Of a stretch of 64,000 nucleotides of DNA, positions 1 to 7,801 are shown piece after piece. Position 1 is the stretch's first letter, and each line of letters begins with the position of its first letter. Source of the stretch: Clostridia bacterium. Lineage in GTDB: Bacteria > Bacillota > Clostridia > Oscillospirales > Acutalibacteraceae. A model generated the notes under the pieces. That model was not told the origin of the DNA and did no database searches. It worked only from the letters and a program-made list of their open reading frames with translations. A program made the translations under genes and the position numbers. The stretch spans positions 1 to 64,000 of the forward strand of contig JAFSCE010000020.1 of the NCBI GenBank assembly GCA_017436915.1, written 5' to 3'.

Positions 1-76
1 TGGCAGGGGCAGAAGGACTCGAACCCTCGGCACGCGGTTTTGGAGACCGCTGCTCTACCAACTGAGCTATGCCCCT
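1..76 (-). tRNA. tRNA-Trp (CCA)
   Basis: Read on the minus strand, the segment folds as a cloverleaf. The acceptor arm is AGGGGCA paired with TGCCCCT, the D-arm is normal, the anticodon loop reads CTCCAAA with anticodon CCA, and the T-arm carries GGTTCGAGTCC. The CCA tail is encoded (1-3), so the gene is complete at the very edge of the window. It lies downstream of rpoD together with the next tRNA and probably forms a small tRNA cluster that continues outside the window. Confidence 0.97.
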
Positions 77-117
77 ATATCACGGTGCAAGGAGTGCTCC
101 TTGCACCGATGCTTGTT

Positions 118-194
118 TGGTGGGCCTTCAGGGACTCGAACCCGGGACCAACCGGTTATGAGCCGGTTGCTCTAACCAACTGAGCTAAAGGCCC
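118..194 (-). tRNA. tRNA with CAU anticodon (Ile2 or Met)
   Basis: The minus strand gives a full cloverleaf with acceptor GGGCCTT, anticodon loop CTCATAA (anticodon CAT) and an encoded CCA tail. The body resembles, from memory, Firmicutes tRNA-Ile2, in which TilS converts C34 to lysidine; an elongator tRNA-Met would show the same anticodon. The acceptor begins with a normal G-C pair, which argues against initiator tRNA. Met versus Ile2 cannot be settled by eye. Confidence 0.93.
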
Positions 195-241
195 ATGCGG
201 CACGAGTCCTATTCTACCACAAATACGGCGGTTGTCAAGTG

Positions 242-1414
242 TTAATCCAAGAAATCCTTTAATTTTTTGCTGCGGCTGGGGTGGCGCAGTTTGCGCAACG
301 CCTTCGCTTCGATCTGACGGATACGCTCACGCGTGACGTCAAACTCTTTGCCGACCTCCTCCAGCGTGCGCGGACGGCCGTCCTCCAGACCGAAACGCAA
401 CGACAGCACGCGCGCCTCACGCTGGGTGAGCGTGCCGAGCACGTCGCGAAGCTGTTCACGGAGCAGCATACGGGATGCCGCATCCGCCGGTGCGGGGGCC
501 TCGTCGTCGGGGATAAAGTCGCCAAGGTGGCTGTCCTCTTCCTCACCGATGGGCGTTTCGAGCGATACCGGCTCCTGCGCGACACGCATGATCTCGCGCA
601 CTTTATCTGCCGGCATGTCCAGTTCGGCGGCAATTTCCTCGGCGGTCGGCTCATGACCGTTTTTATGCAACAACTGGCTGGACACCTTTTTCACTTTATT
701 GATGGTTTCCACCATGTGTACGGGAATACGGATGGTACGCGCCTGATCGGCGATCGCACGCGTGATTGCCTGGCGGATCCACCACGTGGCGTAGGTGGAG
801 AATTTAAAGCCCTTGGTATAGTCGAATTTTTCAACGGCTTTGATTAAGCCCAGGTTACCCTCTTGGATCAGATCCAAGAACTGCATACCGCGACCGACAT
901 AACGTTTCGCGATACTGACGACCAAACGGAGGTTGGCTTCGGAAAGACGTTTTTTGGCATAATCACTGCCTTCGGCGATCTTGATGGATAACTCGATCTC
1001 CTCTTCGGGTGACAACAGCGGAACGCGACCGATCTCTTTGAGGTACACCTTTACCGGATCGTCGGTGGCAACACCGTCGGCGGCACCGTCGTCGCTGCTC
1101 TCGGTTTCGGCAACTTCGACAGCGGCTTCCATCTCTTCAAACGCGGTTTCGCTGAAATCATCGATGACCTCGATGCTCATGCTTTCCAGCGTTTCATACA
1201 GCTTGTCCATCTGCTCCGGATCAAAATCCAGATTCTCCATCGCATCCAAAATCTCTTGCGTTGTCAGCTTACCCTTGGTGCGACCGAGTTCAATAAGCTC
1301 GTTGAGTTGTGTCTTTTTATCCTTCTTCACCAACGAAACATCCAACAGATCATCGGATACGAGTGATTCTTGACCCGTCACTTCCTTAAGGATATCGGCT
1401 TTGTTTTCTTGCAT
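242..1414 (-). CDS. rpoD: RNA polymerase primary sigma factor (RpoD/SigA)
   Basis: The product (390 aa) is the housekeeping sigma-70 factor that directs RNA polymerase to TTGACA/TATAAT promoters. The N-terminal region 1.1 is short and acidic (about 1-110). Region 1.2 begins near 119. Region 2 spans about 158-229 and includes the melting segment [15 protein letters not shown]. Region 3 spans about 237-300. Region 4.2 (about 349-376) contains the -35 helix [13 protein letters not shown]. The length suits the compact sigma-A of Gram-positives. It is the last gene of dgt-dnaG-rpoD, 36 bp after dnaG, with AGGAATGAAAA-type spacing before its ATG. The consensus promoters found elsewhere in the window fit this factor. 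Function is firmly assigned. Confidence 0.98.
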   Translation of the reverse strand: MQENKADILKEVTGQESLVSDDLLDVSLVKKDKKTQLNELIELGRTKGKLTTQEILDAMENLDFDPEQMDKLYETLESMSIEVIDDFSETAFEEMEAAVEVAETESSDDGAADGVATDDPVKVYLKEIGRVPLLSPEEEIELSIKIAEGSDYAKKRLSEANLRLVVSIAKRYVGRGMQFLDLIQEGNLGLIKAVEKFDYTKGFKFSTYATWWIRQAITRAIADQARTIRIPVHMVETINKVKKVSSQLLHKNGHEPTAEEIAAELDMPADKVREIMRVAQEPVSLETPIGEEEDSHLGDFIPDDEAPAPADAASRMLLREQLRDVLGTLTQREARVLSLRFGLEDGRPRTLEEVGKEFDVTRERIRQIEAKALRKLRHPSRSKKLKDFLD

Positions 1415-1450
1415 TTTTCATTCCTCCGTGCAATCGTTCGTTTACCTTTT

Positions 1451-3214
1451 TTACTTTTTCATTTGTTTCATGGCATTGAGTTTTTCCTGAATCTGCTCAG
1501 GGGTGAGTTCCGACGGTTGCCTGAGCGCCGCTAACTGGTTCTCACTTTTGATAACGGAAACGTAGCGTTTGGCTTCTTCGACCGTTAGCGACGATACGTG
1601 CTCGCGCGCATCCCGCACCATTTTTGTAATATACGCCATTTCATCCGGTTCATACTCTTCCGACAGAAAGCCAAGCTCGACGCCAAGGCCTTGCTGATAC
1701 CGACTGACCAGCTGCTCATACACTTTACGGTTAAATGGTGTGACCATTTCTTCCGGTGACAAGAGCGGAACGACGGCGGTCAAATAATCAGGATTGAGCA
1801 GGATCGCGCCGAGAAGACTTTCCTCTGCACTGGCACCTCGTACGTGTGCTTTGGCATCCGGATTGACTTTCTGCGTGGAACTTTCGGCGTTACGCACCAC
1901 CTGCGAGAGTTGTTTTTCCTGTTGTTTACGGCGCCGCTGTTTTATCTGAAATTCCAACTGGGACTGTAACGCCGTTTTGGATACCTGCAGATCTGCCGCC
2001 AAGCGGCCAATATACACGTCCCGCTCAAGCGGACTGTGCAGATCCGCCAGCAGAGCAGTGGCTTCTTTGAGGTAATTCACCTTGCCGTCGGATGTATTTA
2101 AAAGATGCCGTTTGCCGAGTTCAATGAGACGGTACTCCACGTCGTTAGAGGCGCGCTCGACGAGTAACTTAAAGCGTTCCGGCCCGTTGTTCTTAATAAA
2201 TTCATCGGGATCCTTGCCGTCGGGAATCGTGACCAAACGGATCCGCAGACCGACGTCACGCAACAGACCGATGGCACGCTGTGCGCCTTTTTGACCGGCG
2301 GCATCCGCATCGAACACCAATACGACTTCGTCCGTATACCGCGACAAGAGCCGCGCGTGCTCCGCGGTAAACGACGTGCCAAGTGCCGCCACCGCGTTTT
2401 GAAAGCCCGCTTGATGCAGGGCGATGACGTCCATATACCCCTCACACAAAATGAGGTGATCCGTTTTTTGCTGTTTGGCGAAATTCAGTGCAAACAGGTT
2501 ATTGGTCTTTTTAAACACCAGCGTATCGCCGGAGTTAAGATATTTCGGCTTGGAATCGTCCAGCACGCGACCGCCGAACGCAATAACGTTGCCGCGCACG
2601 TCAATGATGGGGATCATCACACGGTTGCGGAAAATATCGTAGATACCGCGTCCGTTTTTACTCCTGGCACACAACCACGCGAGGACCAGCTCTTCGTCAT
2701 GAAAGCCCTTTTTTCGCAATTCAGACCGCAAAAAATCAAAACTTTGCGGCGCGTACCCTAACCCAAAATGCTTGATGGTCGCATCGGTATAACCACGGCT
2801 GTGATAATAATCCAAGCCGACACGGCCACCCTGTGAATACAGGTATGAATGGAATAGGCGCGCTGCTTCGCGGTTGGCTTCCAAAATGCGCATCCGTTGT
2901 TTTGCCGTTACGTCGTTATACGACTGCTCCGGCATGGTCATCCCTGCCCGATCCGCCAAAAACTTGACGGCATCGATATAACTTAAATTTTCAATTTTAC
3001 GAATAAAGGTGACAACGTCACCACCTGCGCCGCAACCAAAACAATAAAATGAGTTGGTTTCGGGGTACAGGTTGAACGACGGCGTTTTTTCGCCGTGGAA
3101 CGGACAAAGTCCTACGAAATTGCGACCGCGCCGTTTTAAGGAAACGTACGACGACACAACACTTTCAATATCATTTTTCGCATTCAATTCTTGTATAAAG
3201 CTATCCGGTAACAT
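1451..3214 (-). CDS. dnaG: DNA primase
   Basis: DnaG (587 aa) makes the RNA primers for DNA replication. The N-terminal CHC2 zinc-binding domain has C37-H40-C58-C61. The RNA-polymerase core includes DIFRNRVMIPI near 193-203. The TOPRIM domain carries E258 in CEGYMDV and the metal-binding D302-A-D304. The C-terminal helicase-interaction region (from about 440) is divergent, as is usual. It sits between dgt and rpoD in the macromolecular-synthesis operon, co-directional with both and with short gaps, so co-transcription is likely. The ATG follows a GA-rich Shine-Dalgarno stretch (AAAGAGGATAG). Confidence 0.97.
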   Translation of the reverse strand: MLPDSFIQELNAKNDIESVVSSYVSLKRRGRNFVGLCPFHGEKTPSFNLYPETNSFYCFGCGAGGDVVTFIRKIENLSYIDAVKFLADRAGMTMPEQSYNDVTAKQRMRILEANREAARLFHSYLYSQGGRVGLDYYHSRGYTDATIKHFGLGYAPQSFDFLRSELRKKGFHDEELVLAWLCARSKNGRGIYDIFRNRVMIPIIDVRGNVIAFGGRVLDDSKPKYLNSGDTLVFKKTNNLFALNFAKQQKTDHLILCEGYMDVIALHQAGFQNAVAALGTSFTAEHARLLSRYTDEVVLVFDADAAGQKGAQRAIGLLRDVGLRIRLVTIPDGKDPDEFIKNNGPERFKLLVERASNDVEYRLIELGKRHLLNTSDGKVNYLKEATALLADLHSPLERDVYIGRLAADLQVSKTALQSQLEFQIKQRRRKQQEKQLSQVVRNAESSTQKVNPDAKAHVRGASAEESLLGAILLNPDYLTAVVPLLSPEEMVTPFNRKVYEQLVSRYQQGLGVELGFLSEEYEPDEMAYITKMVRDAREHVSSLTVEEAKRYVSVIKSENQLAALRQPSELTPEQIQEKLNAMKQMKK

Positions 3215-3252
3215 GTAACTATCCTCTTTTCAATACGTAATCTTATTATCGT

Positions 3253-4266
3253 TTAGATGGCGCTGATATGTTGACCCGACCAGCCGCGCGGGATAAAGAG
3301 CTCGTGGTATTTTTCCAATGCAAAATTATCCGTCATGCCGGCGATATAATCGCATGCGGCGCGTCGGACACCGTCACGCGCGGCGATTGCTTGGAATTCA
3401 TCCGGAAGGCGGTCGGCATCTTTTGCATAGTACTCGTACAAACGACTGACAAATTCGTCGACTTTTTTCTCCTCGTCTTTGGCGATGGAATCCAGATACA
3501 AGCGATCAAACATAAACGTATGGATCGCGTCAAACGCTTGTTGCACAGCGGGAGCAAAGACGATGTCGTCCGTGCTGTTTTCCACTATCGAACGAATCAG
3601 CGTATCAAACCGTTCGGCACGGGTCTCACCCAGCACCGCACGAATCTCCAACGGAATATCCGATTCACAAAACACCTTGGCACGCAGGGCGTCGTCAATA
3701 TCGTGGTTAATATACGCAACGTGATCCGCAACACGTACAATGCGCCCTTCGAGCGTTTGCGCTTGCTCGCCTTTGGTGTGACAGAGCATGCCGTTACGCA
3801 CTTCCCACGTGAGGTTTAACCCCTGACCGTCGTTTTCCAAACACTCCACCACGCGTACGCTTTGCTCATAGTGACGAAAGCCACCATCCATGCAACGGTT
3901 GAGCGCTCGCTCACCCGCGTGACCGAACGGAGTGTGACCCAGATCGTGTGCTAACGCGATCGCTTCGGTGAGATCTTCATTCAGCTGCAATGCGCGGGCA
4001 ACCGTACGTGCAATCTGTGAAACCTCTAACGTGTGGGTCAACCGTGTGCGGTAATGATCCCCTTTTGGCGATAAAAACACCTGCGTTTTGTGCTTTAAAC
4101 GGCGGAATGCTTTGCAGTGCAATACGCGGTCGCGGTCACGCTGAAAATCGGTGCGGAAATCGCACTTTTCTTCCGGTTTTTCTCGGCCTTTACTATCCGC
4201 CGCGAACGTCGCACGCGACGATAAAATCAAACGCTCGTTTTGCTCAATTCTTTCTCTTGGGATCAT
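3253..4266 (-). CDS. dgt: dGTPase-like deoxynucleoside triphosphohydrolase
   Basis: This is an HD-domain triphosphohydrolase of the Dgt family (about 337 aa), expected to cleave dGTP or related dNTPs to deoxynucleoside plus triphosphate. Metal ligands are visible: H78 in RLTHT and the H107-D108 pair in AHDLGHTPFGH. The C-terminal dGTPase region is complete. The reading frame is open for another 36 bases upstream, but the ATG at 4266 follows AAAGGCGGTGATACC at proper spacing and is preferred. It opens the dgt-dnaG-rpoD operon typical of Clostridia. The exact nucleotide preference cannot be read from sequence. Confidence 0.93.
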   Translation of the reverse strand: MIPRERIEQNERLILSSRATFAADSKGREKPEEKCDFRTDFQRDRDRVLHCKAFRRLKHKTQVFLSPKGDHYRTRLTHTLEVSQIARTVARALQLNEDLTEAIALAHDLGHTPFGHAGERALNRCMDGGFRHYEQSVRVVECLENDGQGLNLTWEVRNGMLCHTKGEQAQTLEGRIVRVADHVAYINHDIDDALRAKVFCESDIPLEIRAVLGETRAERFDTLIRSIVENSTDDIVFAPAVQQAFDAIHTFMFDRLYLDSIAKDEEKKVDEFVSRLYEYYAKDADRLPDEFQAIAARDGVRRAACDYIAGMTDNFALEKYHELFIPRGWSGQHISAI

Positions 4267-4335
4267 GGTATCACCGCCTTTTACTTTGTTATACGCAACC
4301 ATTCGCGTATTTTCCTCTATTTTTTTGAAACTTTT

Positions 4336-4959
4336 TTAAAAAGAATCGTACCGTTCGTCGGTTTTTACAAACGTCAGTGCTCCGCAAGAACGGTCTGTAA
4401 GTTGTTTTTGGAACGCATCCACCGCTTCGAGCGGCAAATGCAACGACACGGTGACGGCACTTTCGAACGCCGCATCATCCACTTTGCCGCCGCATTCGGG
4501 AATGAGCGATTGCAAAAAACCGTACTGCGCGTAATCGCACGTGATCTCGCCATACGCGCACAAGCGGCGCTCGATCACACCCGCTTCACTGACGGCAAGC
4601 GCGGCACTTTGCGAATACGCGCGCACCAAACCGCCCGTGCCGAGCAGGATGCCGCCAAAATAACGGGTGACGACGATGACGCAATCGGTGAGCCCCTGCT
4701 TTTGCAACACTTCGAGAGTGGGCAGTCCTGCCGTTCCCTGCGGCTCGTTATCGTCCGAAAAGCGGCTGATGCCACTCTCACGCAGCACGTACGCATACAC
4801 GTTATGGCGCGCGTCCCAATGTTCCTTTTTTTTGGCGGCGATAAAGTCCAGCGCCTCCTTTTCGGTCGTTACCGGACACACCGCCCCGATAAAGCGGGAA
4901 CGGCGATCGATATATTCAGCTGTTGCCGCCTTCGCGACGGTTTTGTACGCCGTTTCCAC
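4336..4959 (-). CDS. YigZ/IMPACT family protein
   Basis: This 207-aa protein matches the YigZ/IMPACT family: an N-terminal UPF0029 fold with the conserved DDNEPQGTAG and RYFGGILLGTGGLVRAY motifs (about 70-130), and a C-terminal DUF1949-like domain. Bacterial members are implicated in translation or proteolysis-related roles (for example YvyE) but their biochemical activity is uncertain. A GTG start at 4959 follows GGAGTGGTAGT. The gene stands upstream of dgt on the same strand with a 69-bp gap, which may contain the dgt promoter. Confidence 0.9.
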   Translation of the reverse strand: METAYKTVAKAATAEYIDRRSRFIGAVCPVTTEKEALDFIAAKKKEHWDARHNVYAYVLRESGISRFSDDNEPQGTAGLPTLEVLQKQGLTDCVIVVTRYFGGILLGTGGLVRAYSQSAALAVSEAGVIERRLCAYGEITCDYAQYGFLQSLIPECGGKVDDAAFESAVTVSLHLPLEAVDAFQKQLTDRSCGALTFVKTDERYDSF

Positions 4960-5016
4960 ACTACCACTCCTAACGAGAAAAGGCAGCGCATTACTGCACT
5001 GCCCTTATCCACAATC

Positions 5017-5226
5017 TTATTTGCCTTCTTTCATACCAAAGCGCTTGTTGAAACGATCAACACGACCGCCGGTATCAACCAGCTTCTGTCTGCCGGTGAA
5101 GAACGGATGGCACTTGGAGCAGATTTCCACGCGGATATTCTCACAGGTGGACGAGGTTTCGATAACCTCACCGCAAGCGCAAGTAATCGTGGTTTTCTCG
5201 TACTTGGGATGGATATTCTCTTTCAT
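5017..5226 (-). CDS. rpmE: 50S ribosomal protein bL31 (zinc-binding form)
   Basis: This is a 69-aa large-subunit ribosomal protein. The zinc-binding quartet C16, C18, C36 and C39 marks the C+ form of bL31, which can also act as a cellular zinc store. The end RFNKRFG is the family signature. The reading frame extends upstream, but the ATG at 5226 lies just after GAAAGAGGTGACAAGA and matches the conserved N-terminus MKENIHPKY. It is followed 58 bp later by the YigZ-family gene on the same strand. Confidence 0.96.
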   Translation of the reverse strand: MKENIHPKYEKTTITCACGEVIETSSTCENIRVEICSKCHPFFTGRQKLVDTGGRVDRFNKRFGMKEGK

Positions 5227-5289
5227 TCTTGTCACCTCTTTCAGAAGCCGGTTTATTCCAATATCGAAGGAATCCTCCGTTGAAATCAA

Positions 5290-5380
5290 TGGCGGAGAGT
5301 TAGGGATTTGAACCCTAGGTACGCTTTAAACGTACACACGATTTCCAATCGTGCGCCTTCGACCACTCAGCCAACTCTCC
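5290..5380 (-). tRNA. tRNA-Ser (GGA)
   Basis: The minus strand gives a class II tRNA with acceptor GGAGAGT, anticodon loop TTGGAAA (anticodon GGA), a long variable arm (GTACGTTTAAAGCGTAC) typical of Ser tRNAs, and an encoded CCA tail at 5290-5292. It lies immediately upstream of rpmE. Confidence 0.96.
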
Positions 5381-5459
5381 GTGTCAGCATTCATGCGCTA
5401 AACTATTATAATGAATGCTAACTGAAAAATCAAGTGTTTTTTGAAATTTCTTAAAATTT

Positions 5460-6476
5460 TTATAACAGCGGGATTCCCGCCTCGGCACAGCGCTGTACCA
5501 TCTCTTCCGGCCACAGAGATGCCTGTACCTCGCCGATGTGGGCTTTTTCCAAGAAAAACATGCACAGCCGTGACTGACCGATGCCGCCGCCGACCGTCAG
5601 CGGTAACTCACCGCTGAGTAACGCTTTTTGGAACGGCAGTTCGGCGCGATCGGTGCAACCCGCGGCTTCCAACTGCGCTTTGAGCGATGCCTCATCCACG
5701 CGAATGCCCATGGAAGACATTTCCAGCGCGCGCTCTAACAGCGGGTAGTAGAAAATAATGTCGCCGTTCAACTGCCAATCGTCGTAATCGGGAGCGCGGC
5801 CGTCGTGCTTCTTGCCCGAGCGGAGTTTGCCGCCGATCTGCATTAAGAAAATGGCGCCGTATTTGCGCGCGGCTTCCGTTTCGCGCTCGGATGCCGTTAG
5901 ATTCGGATATTCGTCCTCAAGCTCCTGCGTGGTAACGAACGTGATGTGATCGGGAAGCTTGCGGCTCAAATACGGATACCGCGCTTCAATCATCGCTTCC
6001 ATGTCCAAGCACACGCTGTAAATGCGGTTCACGATGCTTTTGAGCGTTTCCACCGTGCGATCTTCGCGGGCGATAACCTTTTCCCAGTCCCACTGATCGA
6101 CGTACAGCGAATGAACGTTATCCGTTACCTCATCGCGGCGGATGGCGTTCATGTCGGTATATAACCCCTTACCGACTTCCATGCCGTACCGTTTAAGTGC
6201 GTAGCGTTTCCATTTTGCCAGTGAATGTACCACTTCCGCCACGTGACCGTCGTCGTTGAGAATATCAAAGCTGACCGCACGCTCGACACCGCTTAAGTTA
6301 TCGTTAAGGCCCGAAGCGGGCAACACGAACAACGGCGCGGAAACGCGCGTTAACGATAAATGGCGTGCCAAACGTTCCTCAAAGGTATCTTTGAGAAGCT
6401 TGATCGCTTTTTCGGTTTCCAGAATATCCAGATGCGGACGATAGCCGTCCGGAATCTGTAAGCGGTATTGACTCAT
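5460..6476 (-). CDS. asnA: Aspartate-ammonia ligase (asparagine synthetase A)
   Basis: AsnA (338 aa) makes asparagine from aspartate, ammonia and ATP; its fold resembles class II aminoacyl-tRNA synthetases. Family segments include LFVLPASGLNDNLSG, the conserved VHSLAKWKR (about 83-91), YTDMNAIRRDE (about 106-116) and the C-terminal GGGIGQSRLCM (about 297-307). Length equals the family norm of about 330. The ATG at 6476 is preceded by an AAAGGGG-type Shine-Dalgarno site. The cyclase-family gene lies 65 bp upstream on the same strand. That gap is too short for a T-box leader. Confidence 0.96.
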   Translation of the reverse strand: MSQYRLQIPDGYRPHLDILETEKAIKLLKDTFEERLARHLSLTRVSAPLFVLPASGLNDNLSGVERAVSFDILNDDGHVAEVVHSLAKWKRYALKRYGMEVGKGLYTDMNAIRRDEVTDNVHSLYVDQWDWEKVIAREDRTVETLKSIVNRIYSVCLDMEAMIEARYPYLSRKLPDHITFVTTQELEDEYPNLTASERETEAARKYGAIFLMQIGGKLRSGKKHDGRAPDYDDWQLNGDIIFYYPLLERALEMSSMGIRVDEASLKAQLEAAGCTDRAELPFQKALLSGELPLTVGGGIGQSRLCMFFLEKAHIGEVQASLWPEEMVQRCAEAGIPLL

Positions 6477-6541
6477 GTCATTCTCCCCTTTTTACAAGCA
6501 GAAGTAATCGTACCACACTTTATTGCAGATTGCAAGATGTT

Positions 6542-7150
6542 TTACCGCCAGATCCGCCCATCCCAATCAATACGATCCGACTCAGCGAGCACGGCGCGAA
6601 CGGGAGCGCCGTCTGCGCCCGCGATCTTGATCGGTGCCGCCATCAGAAGATACGTCTCCCCTGCCTTGGCGTTTGTGAGATCGAGCCCCTCCAGCAGTAC
6701 CATGCCCGTGCCAAGCAGTTGACGGTGTACCTCGGCGGTGTATTGCGGGGGCGCGACCGACTGCCCTTCCACACCGAGCAGCAGTACCCCCGCATCCGAT
6801 AAGACGAACGCGGCACTCGGGGAAAGCTGCACAGAGCCCTTGAACAGCACCCGCTTTTTGAGGTACGGCAACAGTTCCTCCGCGCGATCACCGAGCAGTA
6901 ACCCGTCACATTCAATAACGACACATTCTCCAATGCAAGCATCCAATTCGACTTTGTCGATCGCAGTGCCGTCCGGCAAGAAATGACGCGGCGCATCCAT
7001 GTGCGTGCCGTTGTGCAAGCAAGCGGAGATCGCCGTGGTGTTGCACACGTCGCCGTGCGACATACGCGAAAGCGGCTCCAATTTTGGTGCGGGGTCGCCC
7101 GGATAGACCGGCGCCCTTGTGAGTTCACGGGTAATGTCGATGAGTTTCAT
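6542..7150 (-). CDS. Cyclase family protein (kynurenine formamidase-like)
   Basis: This 202-aa metal-dependent hydrolase belongs to the cyclase family (PF04199). The diagnostic HGTHMDAPRHF motif at about 46-56 supplies the metal-binding His and Asp residues, and the N-terminal DITRELTRAPVYPGD is typical. Family members include bacterial kynurenine formamidase (KynB) and less characterised amidohydrolases. No other tryptophan-degradation gene is near, so the substrate is unknown. The ATG follows AAGGGGAGGGCGAGCGT. Confidence 0.85.
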   Translation of the reverse strand: MKLIDITRELTRAPVYPGDPAPKLEPLSRMSHGDVCNTTAISACLHNGTHMDAPRHFLPDGTAIDKVELDACIGECVVIECDGLLLGDRAEELLPYLKKRVLFKGSVQLSPSAAFVLSDAGVLLLGVEGQSVAPPQYTAEVHRQLLGTGMVLLEGLDLTNAKAGETYLLMAAPIKIAGADGAPVRAVLAESDRIDWDGRIWR

Positions 7151-7243
7151 ACGCTCGCCCTCCCCTTATATAACCTATACTATATCACAAGGCAAACAAT
7201 AAGTCAATTTGCAGGGATTTTTTGAGTTTTTTATGTTTTACTC

Positions 7244-7271
7244 TTGACAACCCGACGGATTTTGTTATAAT
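7244..7271 (+). promoter_or_regulatory. Promoter of tRNA-Pro
   Basis: A perfect -35 TTGACA (7244-7249) and perfect -10 TATAAT (7266-7271) are separated by 16 bp. Transcription would start about 6 nt before the mature tRNA end at 7284. This is the closest match to the sigma-A consensus in the window. Confidence 0.9.
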
Positions 7272-7283
7272 GGATAAGCACAT

Positions 7284-7360
7284 CCGGGTGTAGCGCAGAT
7301 TGGTAGCGCGCTTGAATGGGGTTCAAGAGGCCGCAGGTTCGACTCCTGTCACTCGGACCA
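7284..7360 (+). tRNA. tRNA-Pro (GGG)
   Basis: Acceptor CCGGGTG pairs with CACTCGG, the anticodon stem is CTTGA/TCAAG with loop ATGGGGT (anticodon GGG), the T-arm contains GGTTCGACTCC, and CCA is encoded. It stands alone on the plus strand between minus-strand genes, with its own promoter and terminator. Copies of its 3' end are found downstream (7407-7422 inverted, 7536-7550 direct). Confidence 0.96.
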
Positions 7361-7397
7361 AAAAAGCACTCACGGCATTCGCCGTGGGTGCTTTTTT
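7361..7397 (+). terminator. Terminator of tRNA-Pro
   Basis: The stem AAAAAGCACTCACGGC pairs with GCCGTGGGTGCTTTTT around an ATTC loop with one wobble pair, and ends in a T-run. It directly follows the CCA of the tRNA. Confidence 0.9.
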
Positions 7398-7764
7398 CAT
7401 TAAAAGAGTGACAGGAGTCGAAAGCCCGTTAAGAAAACGTCACAGTGTGACGTTTTTAGGGCGTCGCGTTGCACCGCCCTGACGACCTGTACCGAAACTC
7501 ATAGACGAGATCTTGCTACCGCACTGTACAAAAGGCCTGTCACTCGGACCTCTCAAAGCCCTTGCCAACTAAAGACGAGCGAGAGGGTTTCGGCGATCAG
7601 CATAACTTGCCGGTGGCAAGTTTGCCGCCGAAAATGGCGAGACGGGCACCGCGTAAGCGGTCGTCGAGCCTCCGTCTGCGAGCGAATGCGAAGCAGACGA
7701 CAAGAGGCCGCATCTAATAATTTTACGAAATTCGAGTCAAGCGTGGACTTTGCCTACCCGCACC
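7398..7764. other. Non-coding region with tRNA-Pro 3'-end copies and inverted repeats
   Basis: No convincing gene is seen in this stretch of about 370 bp. It contains a 16-nt inverted copy of the tRNA-Pro T-arm/acceptor segment (7407-7422 versus 7338-7353). A 15-nt direct copy of its last bases lies at 7536-7550 (versus 7345-7359). An 11-1-11 palindrome AAAACGTCACA/TGTGACGTTTT spans 7434-7456. Hairpins AACTTGCC/GGCAAGTT (7604-7622) and CGTCTGC/GCAGACG (7673-7699) follow. A tRNA-like end TTCGAGTC...CGCACCA lies at 7730-7764. It may be the scar of an element that integrated at the tRNA, or a structured non-coding RNA locus. Confidence 0.6.
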
Positions 7765-7801
7765 AAAAAAGACGGTAACCGCACGGTTACCGTCTTTTTT
7801 T
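7765..7801. terminator. Bidirectional terminator at the end of ygiQ
   Basis: The stem GACGGTAACC/GGTTACCGTC is flanked by A6 and T-rich tails, so it can work on both strands. The stop codon of the minus-strand YgiQ gene lies inside the hairpin. Confidence 0.9.

Noticed and set aside
281-847. Plus-strand open frame of 188 codons opposite rpoD
   Set aside because: It is fully antisense to a clear rpoD and has no family features; high G+C produces such shadow frames.
7730-7764. A second tRNA gene ending in CGCACCA
   Set aside because: Only a T-loop-like and acceptor-like end can be seen; no D-arm or anticodon arm folds upstream.
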